This document shows, one piece after another, positions 53,813 through 62,169 of a DNA stretch of 64,000 bases (the first letter of the stretch is position 1; every line of letters starts with the position of its first letter). Position numbers and translations under genes: made by a program. Origin of the DNA: Neolewinella antarctica (GTDB lineage: Bacteria > Bacteroidota > Bacteroidia > Chitinophagales > Saprospiraceae); assembly GCF_011927835.1 (NCBI RefSeq), contig NZ_JAATJH010000001.1, positions 62,001 through 126,000 on the forward strand. The letters are read 5' to 3'. Below the pieces are notes generated by a model. It did not search any database. It was not told the DNA's origin and saw only the letters and a list, made by a program, of their open reading frames with translations.

Positions 53813-54382
53813 TTATTGTAGATCTTTCAAAACATCCCAGGGGCTGGGTTTTTCATCGCCCGGCTTTTCCGTAGTGGAAGGATCGGGCAAATCTGCATCC
53901 GTCTCGTATTCAATGCTGCCGTCGATGCGATTTAGCATCTCTTCGTCGCAGGGGTAGGGAGACTCCCCTTTCCGGCAATCGAAAGTTCTGATCATCGGGA
54001 TGGCGAGTAGCACGAGTTCGTAAGCGTAGGGGGCTACGTTAAACAAGCTCGTGTCCGCGTCGAGGTAGATCAGGTCGGCTTCGTCCTCCAGCTCGTCCGC
54101 GTTGGCGGTAAACTGGACGATGAGCGTCTTGCGTTCGGCGATCGGCAGGTCGATGTCGGTCATACATCGGTCACAGGTCGTGGCGATGGTACCGGCGAAA
54201 TCGAATTCGAGGCTCATTTCCCTGGTGCGGCGGTCGACGGTAAGTGCCAGCTTGATGTCGGCGCGACTCACGGGAGAATCAGCAAAAGATGCGAAAAACG
54301 CGTCGTCAATGGTCAGTTCGTAGTTGTATAAACCCTGGCCAAGTCCCCGTAAGGGAAAGATGAATGGAGATTGTACGGACAT
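53813..54382 (-). CDS. YceD / DUF177 family protein
   Basis: 189 aa. TIATTCDRCMTDIDLPI is the conserved CxxC region of DUF177, and the acidic stretch ADELEDEADLIYLDADTSLFNVAPYAYELVLLAIPM follows as in the family. YceD proteins are linked to 23S rRNA or L32 processing. Cotranscription with rpmF from a near-perfect promoter supports that link. Confidence 0.85.
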   Translation of the reverse strand: MSVQSPFIFPLRGLGQGLYNYELTIDDAFFASFADSPVSRADIKLALTVDRRTREMSLEFDFAGTIATTCDRCMTDIDLPIAERKTLIVQFTANADELEDEADLIYLDADTSLFNVAPYAYELVLLAIPMIRTFDCRKGESPYPCDEEMLNRIDGSIEYETDADLPDPSTTEKPGDEKPSPWDVLKDLQ

Positions 54383-54715
54383 AACTGACTGGTTGACCCC
54401 GGTTTAATGGTACCCGTTGGTACCGTGGGCGTTCAAAAGTGGGCGCAAAGATACGGTTTTTGGGGAAATGGACAAGGCTTGGTGGTTTTTGTTGGATAAA
54501 TGGGTTGCTGTGCGGACAAATCGGTCAGCAACATCTACCCGTACCGCAGTAAGAAAAGTATGTCCGGAGTACAAAAGGAAGCAAAACGGTTACGGAAGAT
54601 ATTTGATTGTGGTGATCAATTTATGGGTTGGTCGTCCCCACGAGCACGACACGTAATTAGGATTGCGTAGCTTGTGGGTGACCCGCAACACCTAACGTTT
54701 TACACCCAAACCACA
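54383..54715. other. 333-base intergenic region
   Basis: Divergent spacer between yceD and the secreted T9SS protein gene. Apart from the yceD promoter, it holds a possible -7-like TAACGTTT near 54693. I see no gene, repeat or hairpin of note. Confidence 0.5.
54446..54475 (-). promoter_or_regulatory. yceD-rpmF promoter
   Basis: The minus strand has TTG, 19 bases, then TATCTTTG. This is the best complete -33/-7 promoter in the window, about 65 bases upstream of yceD. Confidence 0.75.
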
Positions 54716-56434
54716 ATGTTTTATCCCAAAATACTCCGCACCTGCGTCAGCGCCCTCCTCTTCCTTTGCATTTGGTCATTCGCTACCGGACAGTGTCTAC
54801 GGCCGGCGCTAGCCGTAATTAATAGTTGCGTGTCGGTTGCCACCACTAACGACCCGACGCGGCGTGTCGAGGTTGAGTTCATCATTCTGCGGACGGAAGG
54901 CGTGCTGATCGACGTTGACGATATCGGTATCGATCTGCCCGCAAACGGATTTGGCAGGGTCAATGGAGACGTGGGGACGGCCCCGGACGGGACGCCTTAC
55001 CCCTGCGGGTTTACCGAGGTAGGAGCGGTCAATCTGAATGGATGTAATGAGTCAGTCGGGCTAAACCCCGGCGTGGCGCAAGAAAACCTTCCCGCAAATT
55101 CTTACGTGATATTTATCACCACGGCGGGTGTAACCGCGGCGGATATTGCGCGTATCGACTTCTCGGCGTACTGCAACGGAAACTTGGACGGGCAAAACAC
55201 CCTGTACGTATTGCAAAATGCCTGCAAACGGACCATATCCGCCCTGGCAAATCGCCCGGGAGCAACCAACCTCCGAACCGTCGTCGTTCATACGCCCTGT
55301 GGCCCGGACAGTCTCACCTACGACACCAACCTTATCTCGACCACCGACGGAAGTTATTACGACGCAACCACGGATAGTTACGGAGAACGAGCCGATTGCG
55401 GTGTCCCGCTGCCGGGCAGCCAAGCGTGCGAATCAGAAATCCCCATACTCGTTTACTGCGACGGTGCACCGCCGAGAATTTTACCCCTCTTAGATATCCT
55501 CGACACCTATCCCCGCTCCCTAAGCCCCTACGCATTTTACGATAACCTGGCGGATGCGCGTCGGGACAGCGACCGCATTACCGAAGTCACCTACGCAACG
55601 ACCCGTTTCGATACCATCCAATTCCGGGCGGAATGCCCCACGGCGACCCAAGATTATTTCGGATCCATTCTGGTCTTGCGGGAGGATACAACGCAGTCGT
55701 CTCTAACGTGTACTAATCTCGACGCGGCTGGTAATTCGCTGCCGGAGGGGACGATTCGGATAGAAACAAGGCGGCCGACCAGCCTCTTTTTTGATAGTCA
55801 AGGTTTATTTACTTACCAATCCGCCGATGATCCTGGGCCGCCGCCGCTACCCGTCCTGGCCGATGGAGGCGCCATGACACTTACCGGGCTGGCCCCGGGG
55901 CGTTACGTCGGGTCCGTTACGACCGTTTGGGGATGTCAGCTAGCGAGCTGTACGTTCACCGTCGGTGATCCCCCCTGTGCCAATGACGTAACGCTGGTGG
56001 AAGTGCCGGTTCTCACTAACGAAACTTTCACGACGCCCGTGACCGGAGAAATACTTAACGATACTAACCCCACCACGGTGGTTCCGTTTCCATTGGATAC
56101 TGGTTGTGACTCTCTGGTGCGCTATACCCTACTCATTGAGCAACTACCCCCCGACCTCCGTGGCATCGACGTGTATTTACCCAGCGCTTTCAGCCCCAAT
56201 GGCGACGGTATTAATGATGCCTACCAAATTGGCGTGGGGGAGCGGATCGAAGAAATCCTCAGTGTCCAAATCTTCGACCGTTGGGGTGGGCTTATTTACG
56301 ATGGCCTGGAAGATTGGCGTGGGCGCAATGACGTCAAGGATGCGCCGGTAGGCACTTACGTAGTGCGGGTTATCGCCAGAACTGATCTGGGAACCACCAA
56401 GATCTTCAGTCAAGTTTTGTCGCTAATCCGCTAA
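54716..56434 (+). CDS. secreted protein with type IX secretion (type B) C-terminal domain
   Basis: 572 aa from ATG 54716, with a signal peptide (LRTCVSALLFLCIWSFATG). The long middle region is Cys-containing and unassigned. The end, from VYLPSAFSPNGDGINDAYQ through FDRWGGLIYDGLEDWRGRN to SLIR, is the gliding-motility-type CTD that directs export by T9SS. Probably a cell-surface structural or adhesive protein. Its stop codon overlaps the pyrG stop by 3 bases on the other strand, so the two genes converge without a terminator between. Confidence 0.85.
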   Translation: MFYPKILRTCVSALLFLCIWSFATGQCLRPALAVINSCVSVATTNDPTRRVEVEFIILRTEGVLIDVDDIGIDLPANGFGRVNGDVGTAPDGTPYPCGFTEVGAVNLNGCNESVGLNPGVAQENLPANSYVIFITTAGVTAADIARIDFSAYCNGNLDGQNTLYVLQNACKRTISALANRPGATNLRTVVVHTPCGPDSLTYDTNLISTTDGSYYDATTDSYGERADCGVPLPGSQACESEIPILVYCDGAPPRILPLLDILDTYPRSLSPYAFYDNLADARRDSDRITEVTYATTRFDTIQFRAECPTATQDYFGSILVLREDTTQSSLTCTNLDAAGNSLPEGTIRIETRRPTSLFFDSQGLFTYQSADDPGPPPLPVLADGGAMTLTGLAPGRYVGSVTTVWGCQLASCTFTVGDPPCANDVTLVEVPVLTNETFTTPVTGEILNDTNPTTVVPFPLDTGCDSLVRYTLLIEQLPPDLRGIDVYLPSAFSPNGDGINDAYQIGVGERIEEILSVQIFDRWGGLIYDGLEDWRGRNDVKDAPVGTYVVRVIARTDLGTTKIFSQVLSLIR

Positions 56435-58053
56435 GCGTTAACCCGCTGTTTCCGCTCCATCGCCGCCGCCACGAAAGCCACGAAAAGCGGATGCGGAACC
56501 TCTACCGTCGACTTCAACTCCGGATGGAACTGCACACCTACAAAGTACGGATGGTCAGCTAGTTCGATCACTTCAACTAGGCCCGTCTTCGGGTTTGTTC
56601 CGGTAACCTTTAAGCCGGCGGCTTGCAGTTGTTCCAGGTACTCGTTGTTGAATTCGTACCGGTGCCGGTGGCGCTCGCTGATCTTCGTGGTGCCATAAGC
56701 TTTGGCCGTTTTGGAGCCCTTGACGAGCTCGCAATCGTAAGCGCCCAGTCGCATGGTACCGCCTTTGGTTGTCACGTCTTTTTGGTCGCTCATCAGCGCA
56801 ATGACCGGTGCCTTCGCCTGCGGGTTTACCTCCGTTGACATGGCGCCTTCGATACCGGCGACGTTGCGGCTGTACTCCACTACGGCGCACTGCATTCCGA
56901 GGCAGATACCGAAGAAGGGAATCTGGTTTTCCCGGAGGTACTGGATGGCGTTGATCTTTCCTTCGATGCCGCGCTCCCCAAATCCGGGGGCGACGAGGAT
57001 GCCGTCAAACCCATCCAGAAAACGACCGAGATTGACGTTGTTGCCTTCCAGTTGCTCGGAGCTGACGGTAACGACTTTGACCTTCACTTCGTTGACCGCG
57101 CCGGCGTGGATGAAAGACTCGTAAATGGATTTGTAAGCATCCTGCAACTCGATGTATTTACCGACGAGGCCGATCGTGACTTCCCCGGTAGAGTTCTTGA
57201 GCTTACCCAGAAAGTTTTTCCACTTTCTCAGGTCCGGCTCCTTACGGTCCTGAATACGCAGCTTACTAATTACTTGCGCATCGAGGCCTTCTTTGTGCAT
57301 CAGCAGCGGCACGTCGTAGATCGTGCTGGCGTCCATCGCTTCGATGATACAGGCTTTTTCGACGTTGCAGAACAGGGCGAGTTTGCGGCGGATGGCGTCG
57401 TCGATCGGGTGCTCGGTGCGGCAGACCAAGATGTCTGGCTGAATGCCGGAGCTGAGCAGTTCTTTTACGCTGTGTTGGGTTGGTTTTGTCTTCAGTTCCT
57501 TTGCGGCCGCCAGGTAAGGAATTAGCGTCAGGTGGATACAGATACAGTTGTCGCGGCCGAGCTCCCAACGGAGTTGGCGCAAGGATTCGACGTAGGGTAG
57601 GGACTCGATGTCGCCCACCGTGCCGCCCAACTCGGTAATGATGATGTCGTAGTCAGCCGTCTGGCCGAGGAGTTGGACGCGCCGTTTGATCTCGTCGGTG
57701 ATGTGGGGGATCACCTGGACGGTTTTGCCTAAAAAAGCACCCTCGCGTTCGCGCGTGATGACGGTCTGGTAGATACGGCCGGTGGTGACGTTGTTGGCCT
57801 GGCTAGTCGGCGTATTCAGAAAGCGCTCGTAGTGGCCGAGGTCGAGGTCCGTCTCGGCGCCGTCGTCCGTCACGTAGCACTCGCCGTGCTCGATGGGGTT
57901 CAGCGTGCCGGGGTCGACGTTGAGGTAGGGATCAAATTTTTGGATGGTGACCGACAGCCCGCGCGCCTGCAAAAGTTTGGCCAGCGAGGCGGCGATGATG
58001 CCTTTGCCGAGGGAAGAAGTGACCCCGCCCGTAACGAATATATACTTGCTCAT
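56431..58053 (-). CDS. pyrG: CTP synthase
   Basis: 540 aa, full length. Makes CTP from UTP, ATP and glutamine. The synthetase domain starts KYIFVTGGVTSSLGKGI and has ELGGTVGDIESLPY. The glutamine amidotransferase domain has the nucleophile Cys in FFGICLGMQCAVVEY and the His-Glu pair in GVQFHPE. A perfect TACCTTTG box lies 20 bases upstream. Confidence 0.97.
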   Translation of the reverse strand: MSKYIFVTGGVTSSLGKGIIAASLAKLLQARGLSVTIQKFDPYLNVDPGTLNPIEHGECYVTDDGAETDLDLGHYERFLNTPTSQANNVTTGRIYQTVITREREGAFLGKTVQVIPHITDEIKRRVQLLGQTADYDIIITELGGTVGDIESLPYVESLRQLRWELGRDNCICIHLTLIPYLAAAKELKTKPTQHSVKELLSSGIQPDILVCRTEHPIDDAIRRKLALFCNVEKACIIEAMDASTIYDVPLLMHKEGLDAQVISKLRIQDRKEPDLRKWKNFLGKLKNSTGEVTIGLVGKYIELQDAYKSIYESFIHAGAVNEVKVKVVTVSSEQLEGNNVNLGRFLDGFDGILVAPGFGERGIEGKINAIQYLRENQIPFFGICLGMQCAVVEYSRNVAGIEGAMSTEVNPQAKAPVIALMSDQKDVTTKGGTMRLGAYDCELVKGSKTAKAYGTTKISERHRHRYEFNNEYLEQLQAAGLKVTGTNPKTGLVEVIELADHPYFVGVQFHPELKSTVEVPHPLFVAFVAAAMERKQRVNA

Positions 58054-58072
58054 AAAGTGCGATTACGGGACA

Positions 58073-58080
58073 CAAAGGTA
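58073..58080 (-). promoter_or_regulatory. -7 box of pyrG
   Basis: The minus strand reads TACCTTTG, a perfect TAnnTTTG, 19 bases before the ATG. Confidence 0.6.
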
Positions 58081-58216
58081 CGGCACGATGGTCCAAGATG
58101 CACCGTTGGCGGGTGCGGTCTTGAAGTTAATTTGACCCCGTTGCGAACCGAAGTCAAGGCGCAATGTTAAGCCAATGTAAATTTTGTATTAACTTGGTGG
58201 CTATAAAGTAAGCGTA

Positions 58217-59257
58217 ATGTTAAGATTATTCATCAACCGCCGATTCAGGAGATCCAACTTCTGGTTGGTCATTCTCTTTGCGGGTGTTGGTTTTTTTGCG
58301 CTGACGCGGGTGCAGGGTAAGGGGGGTGGGGAGCAAAATGTTGACGTTAAAGAACCCACGCACGTTGCCAATTTTTTGCAAACAGTTGAGACACAACGCC
58401 ACGTACCGTACGGTAATCCGCTTTCTGAACATCTCCAACACTTTGACTTCCGCAGTCGGCTCATCTGTTTCTCCGCCACCGTGAATGGCCGGCCGGGTAA
58501 CTTTATTCTGGACACCGGCGCGCCGCACGTCATGCTCAATCACCGCGGCGCACTCGCCCCGACGACCACCGGCGTTGGTGCGGGTGGCGCCGTGCCACTC
58601 ACGGAATCCTTCATTGAATCTTTTGTACTTACGGGCCAGGAGCACCGCAAAATGTGGGCGCTGTCGCTCGACCTACGCCCTCTCGAAGCCAGGCTAAACA
58701 GGAAGGTCGACGGATTCGTAGGCTACGAACTCCTCCACCGGAGCGAGTTACGAATCGATTACCCGAACCGGACGTTCCAGTTGCGCAACTCCGACCGTCA
58801 CCCACGGCACGAAGCGCGCAAACCGGACTACATCCTAAACTTCAAATTACAGGGTCACCTACCCGTTATCACCGTACCGACTGCCGGTGGCAAAAAACTT
58901 CGCCTCGCGCTCGACACCGGAGCCAGTGCTAACTTGCTGGATGGGCGTCTTGCGGGGAGCACCGTACCCACCGGCACCCAGATGAACGTGCAGGGCCTCG
59001 ACGGCCGGCCATTTACCACCGACGTGGTTACGCTCTCCGGAACGGACGACGTTGCGGACCTACTGAGTAATTCAAATTTTACCTTACTCGACCTGTCGGA
59101 ACTCGGGGGGCGTGGAGTGGACGGCCGGGTCGACGGCATCCTCGGATCAACTTTTCTCGCCCGTTTTACCGTGGGCATCGACTACCGCCGCGGCCGCATC
59201 TACCTCTGGAAACCGTCAAATTCCGTACCCACATCGCCACCGCTAACGCTCAACTAG
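58217..59257 (+). CDS. membrane-anchored two-lobed aspartic protease-like protein
   Basis: 346 aa. One N-terminal membrane segment (FWLVILFAGVGFFAL) is followed by two retropepsin-like halves. The first has FILDTGAPHVML and later VDGFVGYELLH; the second has LALDTGASANLLD and later VDGILGSTFLA. Each half thus has the DTG active-site loop and the hydrophobic-Gly flap partner, so the single chain could form a complete active site as in pepsin. Similar clan-AA proteins are widespread in Bacteroidota but little studied. The substrate is unknown; the domain faces the periplasm if the membrane segment is N-in. Confidence 0.8.
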   Translation: MLRLFINRRFRRSNFWLVILFAGVGFFALTRVQGKGGGEQNVDVKEPTHVANFLQTVETQRHVPYGNPLSEHLQHFDFRSRLICFSATVNGRPGNFILDTGAPHVMLNHRGALAPTTTGVGAGGAVPLTESFIESFVLTGQEHRKMWALSLDLRPLEARLNRKVDGFVGYELLHRSELRIDYPNRTFQLRNSDRHPRHEARKPDYILNFKLQGHLPVITVPTAGGKKLRLALDTGASANLLDGRLAGSTVPTGTQMNVQGLDGRPFTTDVVTLSGTDDVADLLSNSNFTLLDLSELGGRGVDGRVDGILGSTFLARFTVGIDYRRGRIYLWKPSNSVPTSPPLTLN

Positions 59258-59441
59258 TGCCGGTGCCGGCCCGGTTAGTAGCACTCACTCACTAAGGTCC
59301 GGTACGGGAGAGCGCACGGTTGGGAAGAGAATACGGCTAGCTTAGGACTTACGGAAGGGCTCCAAGAATTTACGGGAGAACCAGCTATTCGCTTGATGAA
59401 ATAGCGTCGGAGAACTTCGCGCCGAACCGCTAAATTGCTCT

Positions 59442-59459
59442 GCACCCGCGACCGCGGCC
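59442..59459 (+). repeat. dispersed 18-nt repeat, copy 11
   Basis: GCACCCGCGACCGCGGCC, one mismatch. It lies 12 bases before the 115-bp palindromic element copy B. Confidence 0.85.
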
Positions 59460-59470
59460 AATCTTACTTT

Positions 59471-59585
59471 CTGATCTTACGCAGCATCCGTATTTTACCA
59501 CAAAGGACACGGAGAACACACAGAAGAGCTACCCTTTGTGACCTCTGTGTACTATGTGGTTAAATATTTTGCGTAAGGTTCAATT
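59471..59585. repeat. 115-bp palindromic element, copy B
   Basis: An imperfect palindrome with outer arms CTGATCTTACGCAGC and TTTTGCGTAAGGTTC; inner arms contain ACCACAAAGGACACGGAGAA and CTCTGTGTACTATGTGGT around GAAGAGCTAC. Reversed, it aligns with copy A at 29832-29948 end to end. No coding capacity. Confidence 0.8.
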
Positions 59586-59713
59586 GCTAAGTATTTCTCG
59601 GTTGCTCACTTTTGTCAGCGCCACCGCGACGTGTTGTGCTTTGAAGCTACCGTAATCGATAAATAAGTAGTAATTAGCTTACGGGGTATTACGCGCGCCA
59701 CCCCGCCGGGACG

Positions 59714-59721
59714 TAATTTTG
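59714..59721 (+). promoter_or_regulatory. -7 box of the aminotransferase gene, nearly leaderless
   Basis: TAATTTTG, a perfect TAnnTTTG, then CCCC and ATG. The 4-base gap equals that of prmA and rlmH. Confidence 0.6.
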
Positions 59722-59725
59722 CCCC

Positions 59726-60934
59726 ATGCCCAAAGCGTCCCACCGTTCCGAGACCGTCTCCCTGTCTCCCATCAGAAAATTGATTCCTTACGCCGATGCC
59801 GCCAAGGCCGCCGGTCGTCACGTCTATCACCTGAACATCGGGCAGCCCGACATTAAGACGCACCCGACGGCGGTGGCGAAGTTTCGCAGCATCGACTGGG
59901 AGATTCTGGAATACAGCCCGAGTAACGGCATTGCTTCGTACCGGGAAAAACTGACCGGCTACTACGCCCGGTATGGCATTGATTTGGCGGTGGAAAACAT
60001 TATGGTGACGACGGGCGGTTCCGAAGCCATTCTGTTTTTCATGCTCAGTTGTCTGGACCCCGGGGATGAAGTGATCGTCCCGGAGCCGTTCTACGCAAAT
60101 TATAACGGCTACGCGGACATCACTGGCGTGCGCGTGGTCGCGATTACAGGTGCCATTGAGAATGGCTTCAGCCTCCCCAGCGCGGAAGCATTTGCCGAGA
60201 AGATCACGCCCCGTACCAAGGCAATTATGATCACCAGTCCGAACAATCCCACCGGGGTTTGCTACTCAGACGAAGAAATGGAAACCCTCACGGACATCGT
60301 GGTGGAGCACGACTTATTACTCTGCGCCGACGAAGTGTACCGGGAGTTCGCCTACGACACCCCCGCGCGCTCTGTGTTGCAAATACCGCGGTTGCACCAA
60401 CACGCCGTGGTTATGGACTCGGTTTCGAAACGTTACAGCGCGACCGGGGCGAGGGTCGGTGCGCTGGTGTGTCGTAACGCGGAAATTCTCGCGGGGGTAG
60501 CCCGCTACGCCAACCTACGTCTGAGCCCGCCGGGGCTCGGTCAGATGCTTTCGGAATGCTTATTGGAAGATGACGCCGGGTACCTGGAGGCAACTAAAGA
60601 AGAATACCGGGAACGGCGTGACTTGGTCTACCGGCGGCTGCGGGCCATGCCCGGGGTAAAAACCTACCTGCCGGGTGGCGCTTTTTACTGTTTTACGCGC
60701 TTTCCCATCGCGGATAGTGAGCACTTTTGTCAGTGGCTGCTGGAAGAATTTGAGCGTGACGGCGCCACGGTCATGCTCGCTCCCGGGCCCGGTTTTTACG
60801 CTACGCCCGGGTTAGGGCACGACGAGTGTCGGATTGCCTACGTGCTCAATCAGCAAGAATTGGAAAAGGCGATGGACTGCCTGGAAGCCGCGCTCCTGGA
60901 ATACCCCGGACGAACCCTGGACACACCAGCGTGA
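59726..60934 (+). CDS. PLP-dependent aminotransferase, class I/II
   Basis: 402 aa, fold-type I. HLNIGQPDIKTHP, YSPSNGIASYREKL, TTGGSEAILFFML, SPNNPTGVCYS, DEVYREFAY and SVSKRYSATGARVGALV, with the Schiff-base Lys, define an AspC-like enzyme. It probably transaminates aspartate or aromatic amino acids; the substrate is not readable from sequence. The ATG directly after the -7 box is used. Confidence 0.92.
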   Translation: MPKASHRSETVSLSPIRKLIPYADAAKAAGRHVYHLNIGQPDIKTHPTAVAKFRSIDWEILEYSPSNGIASYREKLTGYYARYGIDLAVENIMVTTGGSEAILFFMLSCLDPGDEVIVPEPFYANYNGYADITGVRVVAITGAIENGFSLPSAEAFAEKITPRTKAIMITSPNNPTGVCYSDEEMETLTDIVVEHDLLLCADEVYREFAYDTPARSVLQIPRLHQHAVVMDSVSKRYSATGARVGALVCRNAEILAGVARYANLRLSPPGLGQMLSECLLEDDAGYLEATKEEYRERRDLVYRRLRAMPGVKTYLPGGAFYCFTRFPIADSEHFCQWLLEEFERDGATVMLAPGPGFYATPGLGHDECRIAYVLNQQELEKAMDCLEAALLEYPGRTLDTPA

Positions 60935-60984
60935 GAACGGGTTGATTAACTGGTACGCATTCGTCGAATCGCTGTCCCAGTCCG

Positions 60985-61842
60985 CTAAAAAATGAGCATT
61001 TGGTTCGCCGCCGCATCCGCAACTCTTTCCTGCTTGGTTCGGAGAATTCCCGGTTTCTCGTCGTTGGGCAACAGCCGCTTGAGAATCCTTAGCCGGTGCG
61101 TGTAGCGGCCTGATTCGTAATTGAAAATGCCAAAATGGTCGACGGCATCTATCCGGACCCGATCGTGAACGTGCAGGATGGTGCTATCCGGAAAAAGAAT
61201 TCCGACGTGGTCGATCTCACCCTTACGGTTGTCAAAAAATGCGAGGTCGGCGAGTTGCGCTTGCTCCATAAAATCGACGGAGCGGCCTTCCTTGGCCATC
61301 GCGGGGGCGGTGCGGGGCAGCCGGAGGCCGATGACCCTGCACACTAACTGCACGAGCGAGGTCGCGTCGACGCCGGTCGGCGTCCTTCCCCGCCGTTGGC
61401 CCGGTACGAATAGCCACTTACGGGCGAGGCGCACTAGTAATTCTGCGTCGGTGCGTAGATCCTGCCCGAGGGCGGCCTGGCCGGTATAATTGAAGGGGGT
61501 ACCACCGTGGTTGAGTCGCAAGCCGTCGAAACCAGTTAACCGCGCGCCGAAAGTGATCGGAATACCCGCCCGCTCGCTCATGATGACGGAGAACAGATCG
61601 AGGTTGAAAGCGGGGTCATCGACCTGGGCTAGGTAGGTACGTTCGTCGACCGAAAGCAGCTGATCGGCCCGTACGAAGCCTTCGAAATCATCATCACCGC
61701 AGCGCACGCGGCAAAATTGTTTGCCATCCTGTAACACGATCACGGGCTCGCCAAAAAGTATTTGCGACACCAGCTCTCCGTCGACCCGCGGTCTGGCTCG
61801 AATGGCGGCGGCAGCGTAGCGACCAATGGCGAAGTGCGTCAT
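60985..61842 (-). CDS. NlpC/P60-like protein lacking the catalytic Cys (pseudo-peptidase)
   Basis: 285 aa. An N-terminal SH3-like region (AIRARPRVDGELVSQILFGEPVIVL) and a C40-type domain are clear: LPRTAPAMAKEG, LADLAFFDNRKGEIDHVGILF with the catalytic His, ILHVHDRVRIDAVDHFGIFN and YTHRLRILKRLL. The nucleophile motif DCSG is replaced by DATS (GVDATSLVQLV; codons GAC GCG ACC TCG), so hydrolysis of peptidoglycan stem peptides should not be possible. No signal peptide is seen. It may bind muropeptides without cutting. Confidence 0.82.
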   Translation of the reverse strand: MTHFAIGRYAAAAIRARPRVDGELVSQILFGEPVIVLQDGKQFCRVRCGDDDFEGFVRADQLLSVDERTYLAQVDDPAFNLDLFSVIMSERAGIPITFGARLTGFDGLRLNHGGTPFNYTGQAALGQDLRTDAELLVRLARKWLFVPGQRRGRTPTGVDATSLVQLVCRVIGLRLPRTAPAMAKEGRSVDFMEQAQLADLAFFDNRKGEIDHVGILFPDSTILHVHDRVRIDAVDHFGIFNYESGRYTHRLRILKRLLPNDEKPGILRTKQERVADAAANQMLIF

Positions 61843-61955
61843 GGGGGTAAAGATAACCAGGCGCGGCCACGCCCGACGATCATCCCGAGGGTGGAGGTTG
61901 ATAACCGTGGACGGCCGGCGATTTGCCGTCGGTTACTGCTCACCGAAACTACTTG

Positions 61956-61972
61956 GCACCAGCGGCCGCGCC
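61956..61972 (+). repeat. dispersed 18-nt repeat, copy 12 (diverged)
   Basis: GCACCAGCGGCCGCGCC, two to three mismatches, with the CTACTTG left flank of copy 2. Confidence 0.7.
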
Positions 61973-62142
61973 AGTCACTAGTTTAAGTACCGCACGTAGA
62001 TAATTGTAATATCTTACTCATCCAGAAATTTCATTTATTAAAATTTACTAACTAAGTTTATGGATCATCCTTAGTTGATCCCAAAAGGCGCACTACAGCA
62101 ACCCGACGAACCGTTCCTCCTTCAATCCGCCGATCTCCGACT

Positions 62143-62150
62143 TATCTTCG
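62143..62150 (+). promoter_or_regulatory. -7 box of the PorP/SprF-like gene
   Basis: TATCTTCG, 19 bases before the ATG at 62170. Confidence 0.5.
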
Positions 62151-62169
62151 CGGCCCGCAAAGGCAATTC

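Larger units (their letters stand above)
59258..59725. other. 468-base intergenic region with two repeat elements
   Basis: Between the aspartic protease-like gene and the aminotransferase gene. It contains repeat copy 11 (59442-59459), palindromic element copy B (59471-59585) and the aminotransferase -7 box. No gene is seen. Confidence 0.6.
61843..62169. other. 327-base intergenic region
   Basis: Divergent spacer between the NlpC/P60-like gene and the PorP/SprF-like gene. It holds repeat copy 12 and the porP-type -7 box. The stretch 61980-62070 is A/T-rich. No gene is seen. Confidence 0.55.
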
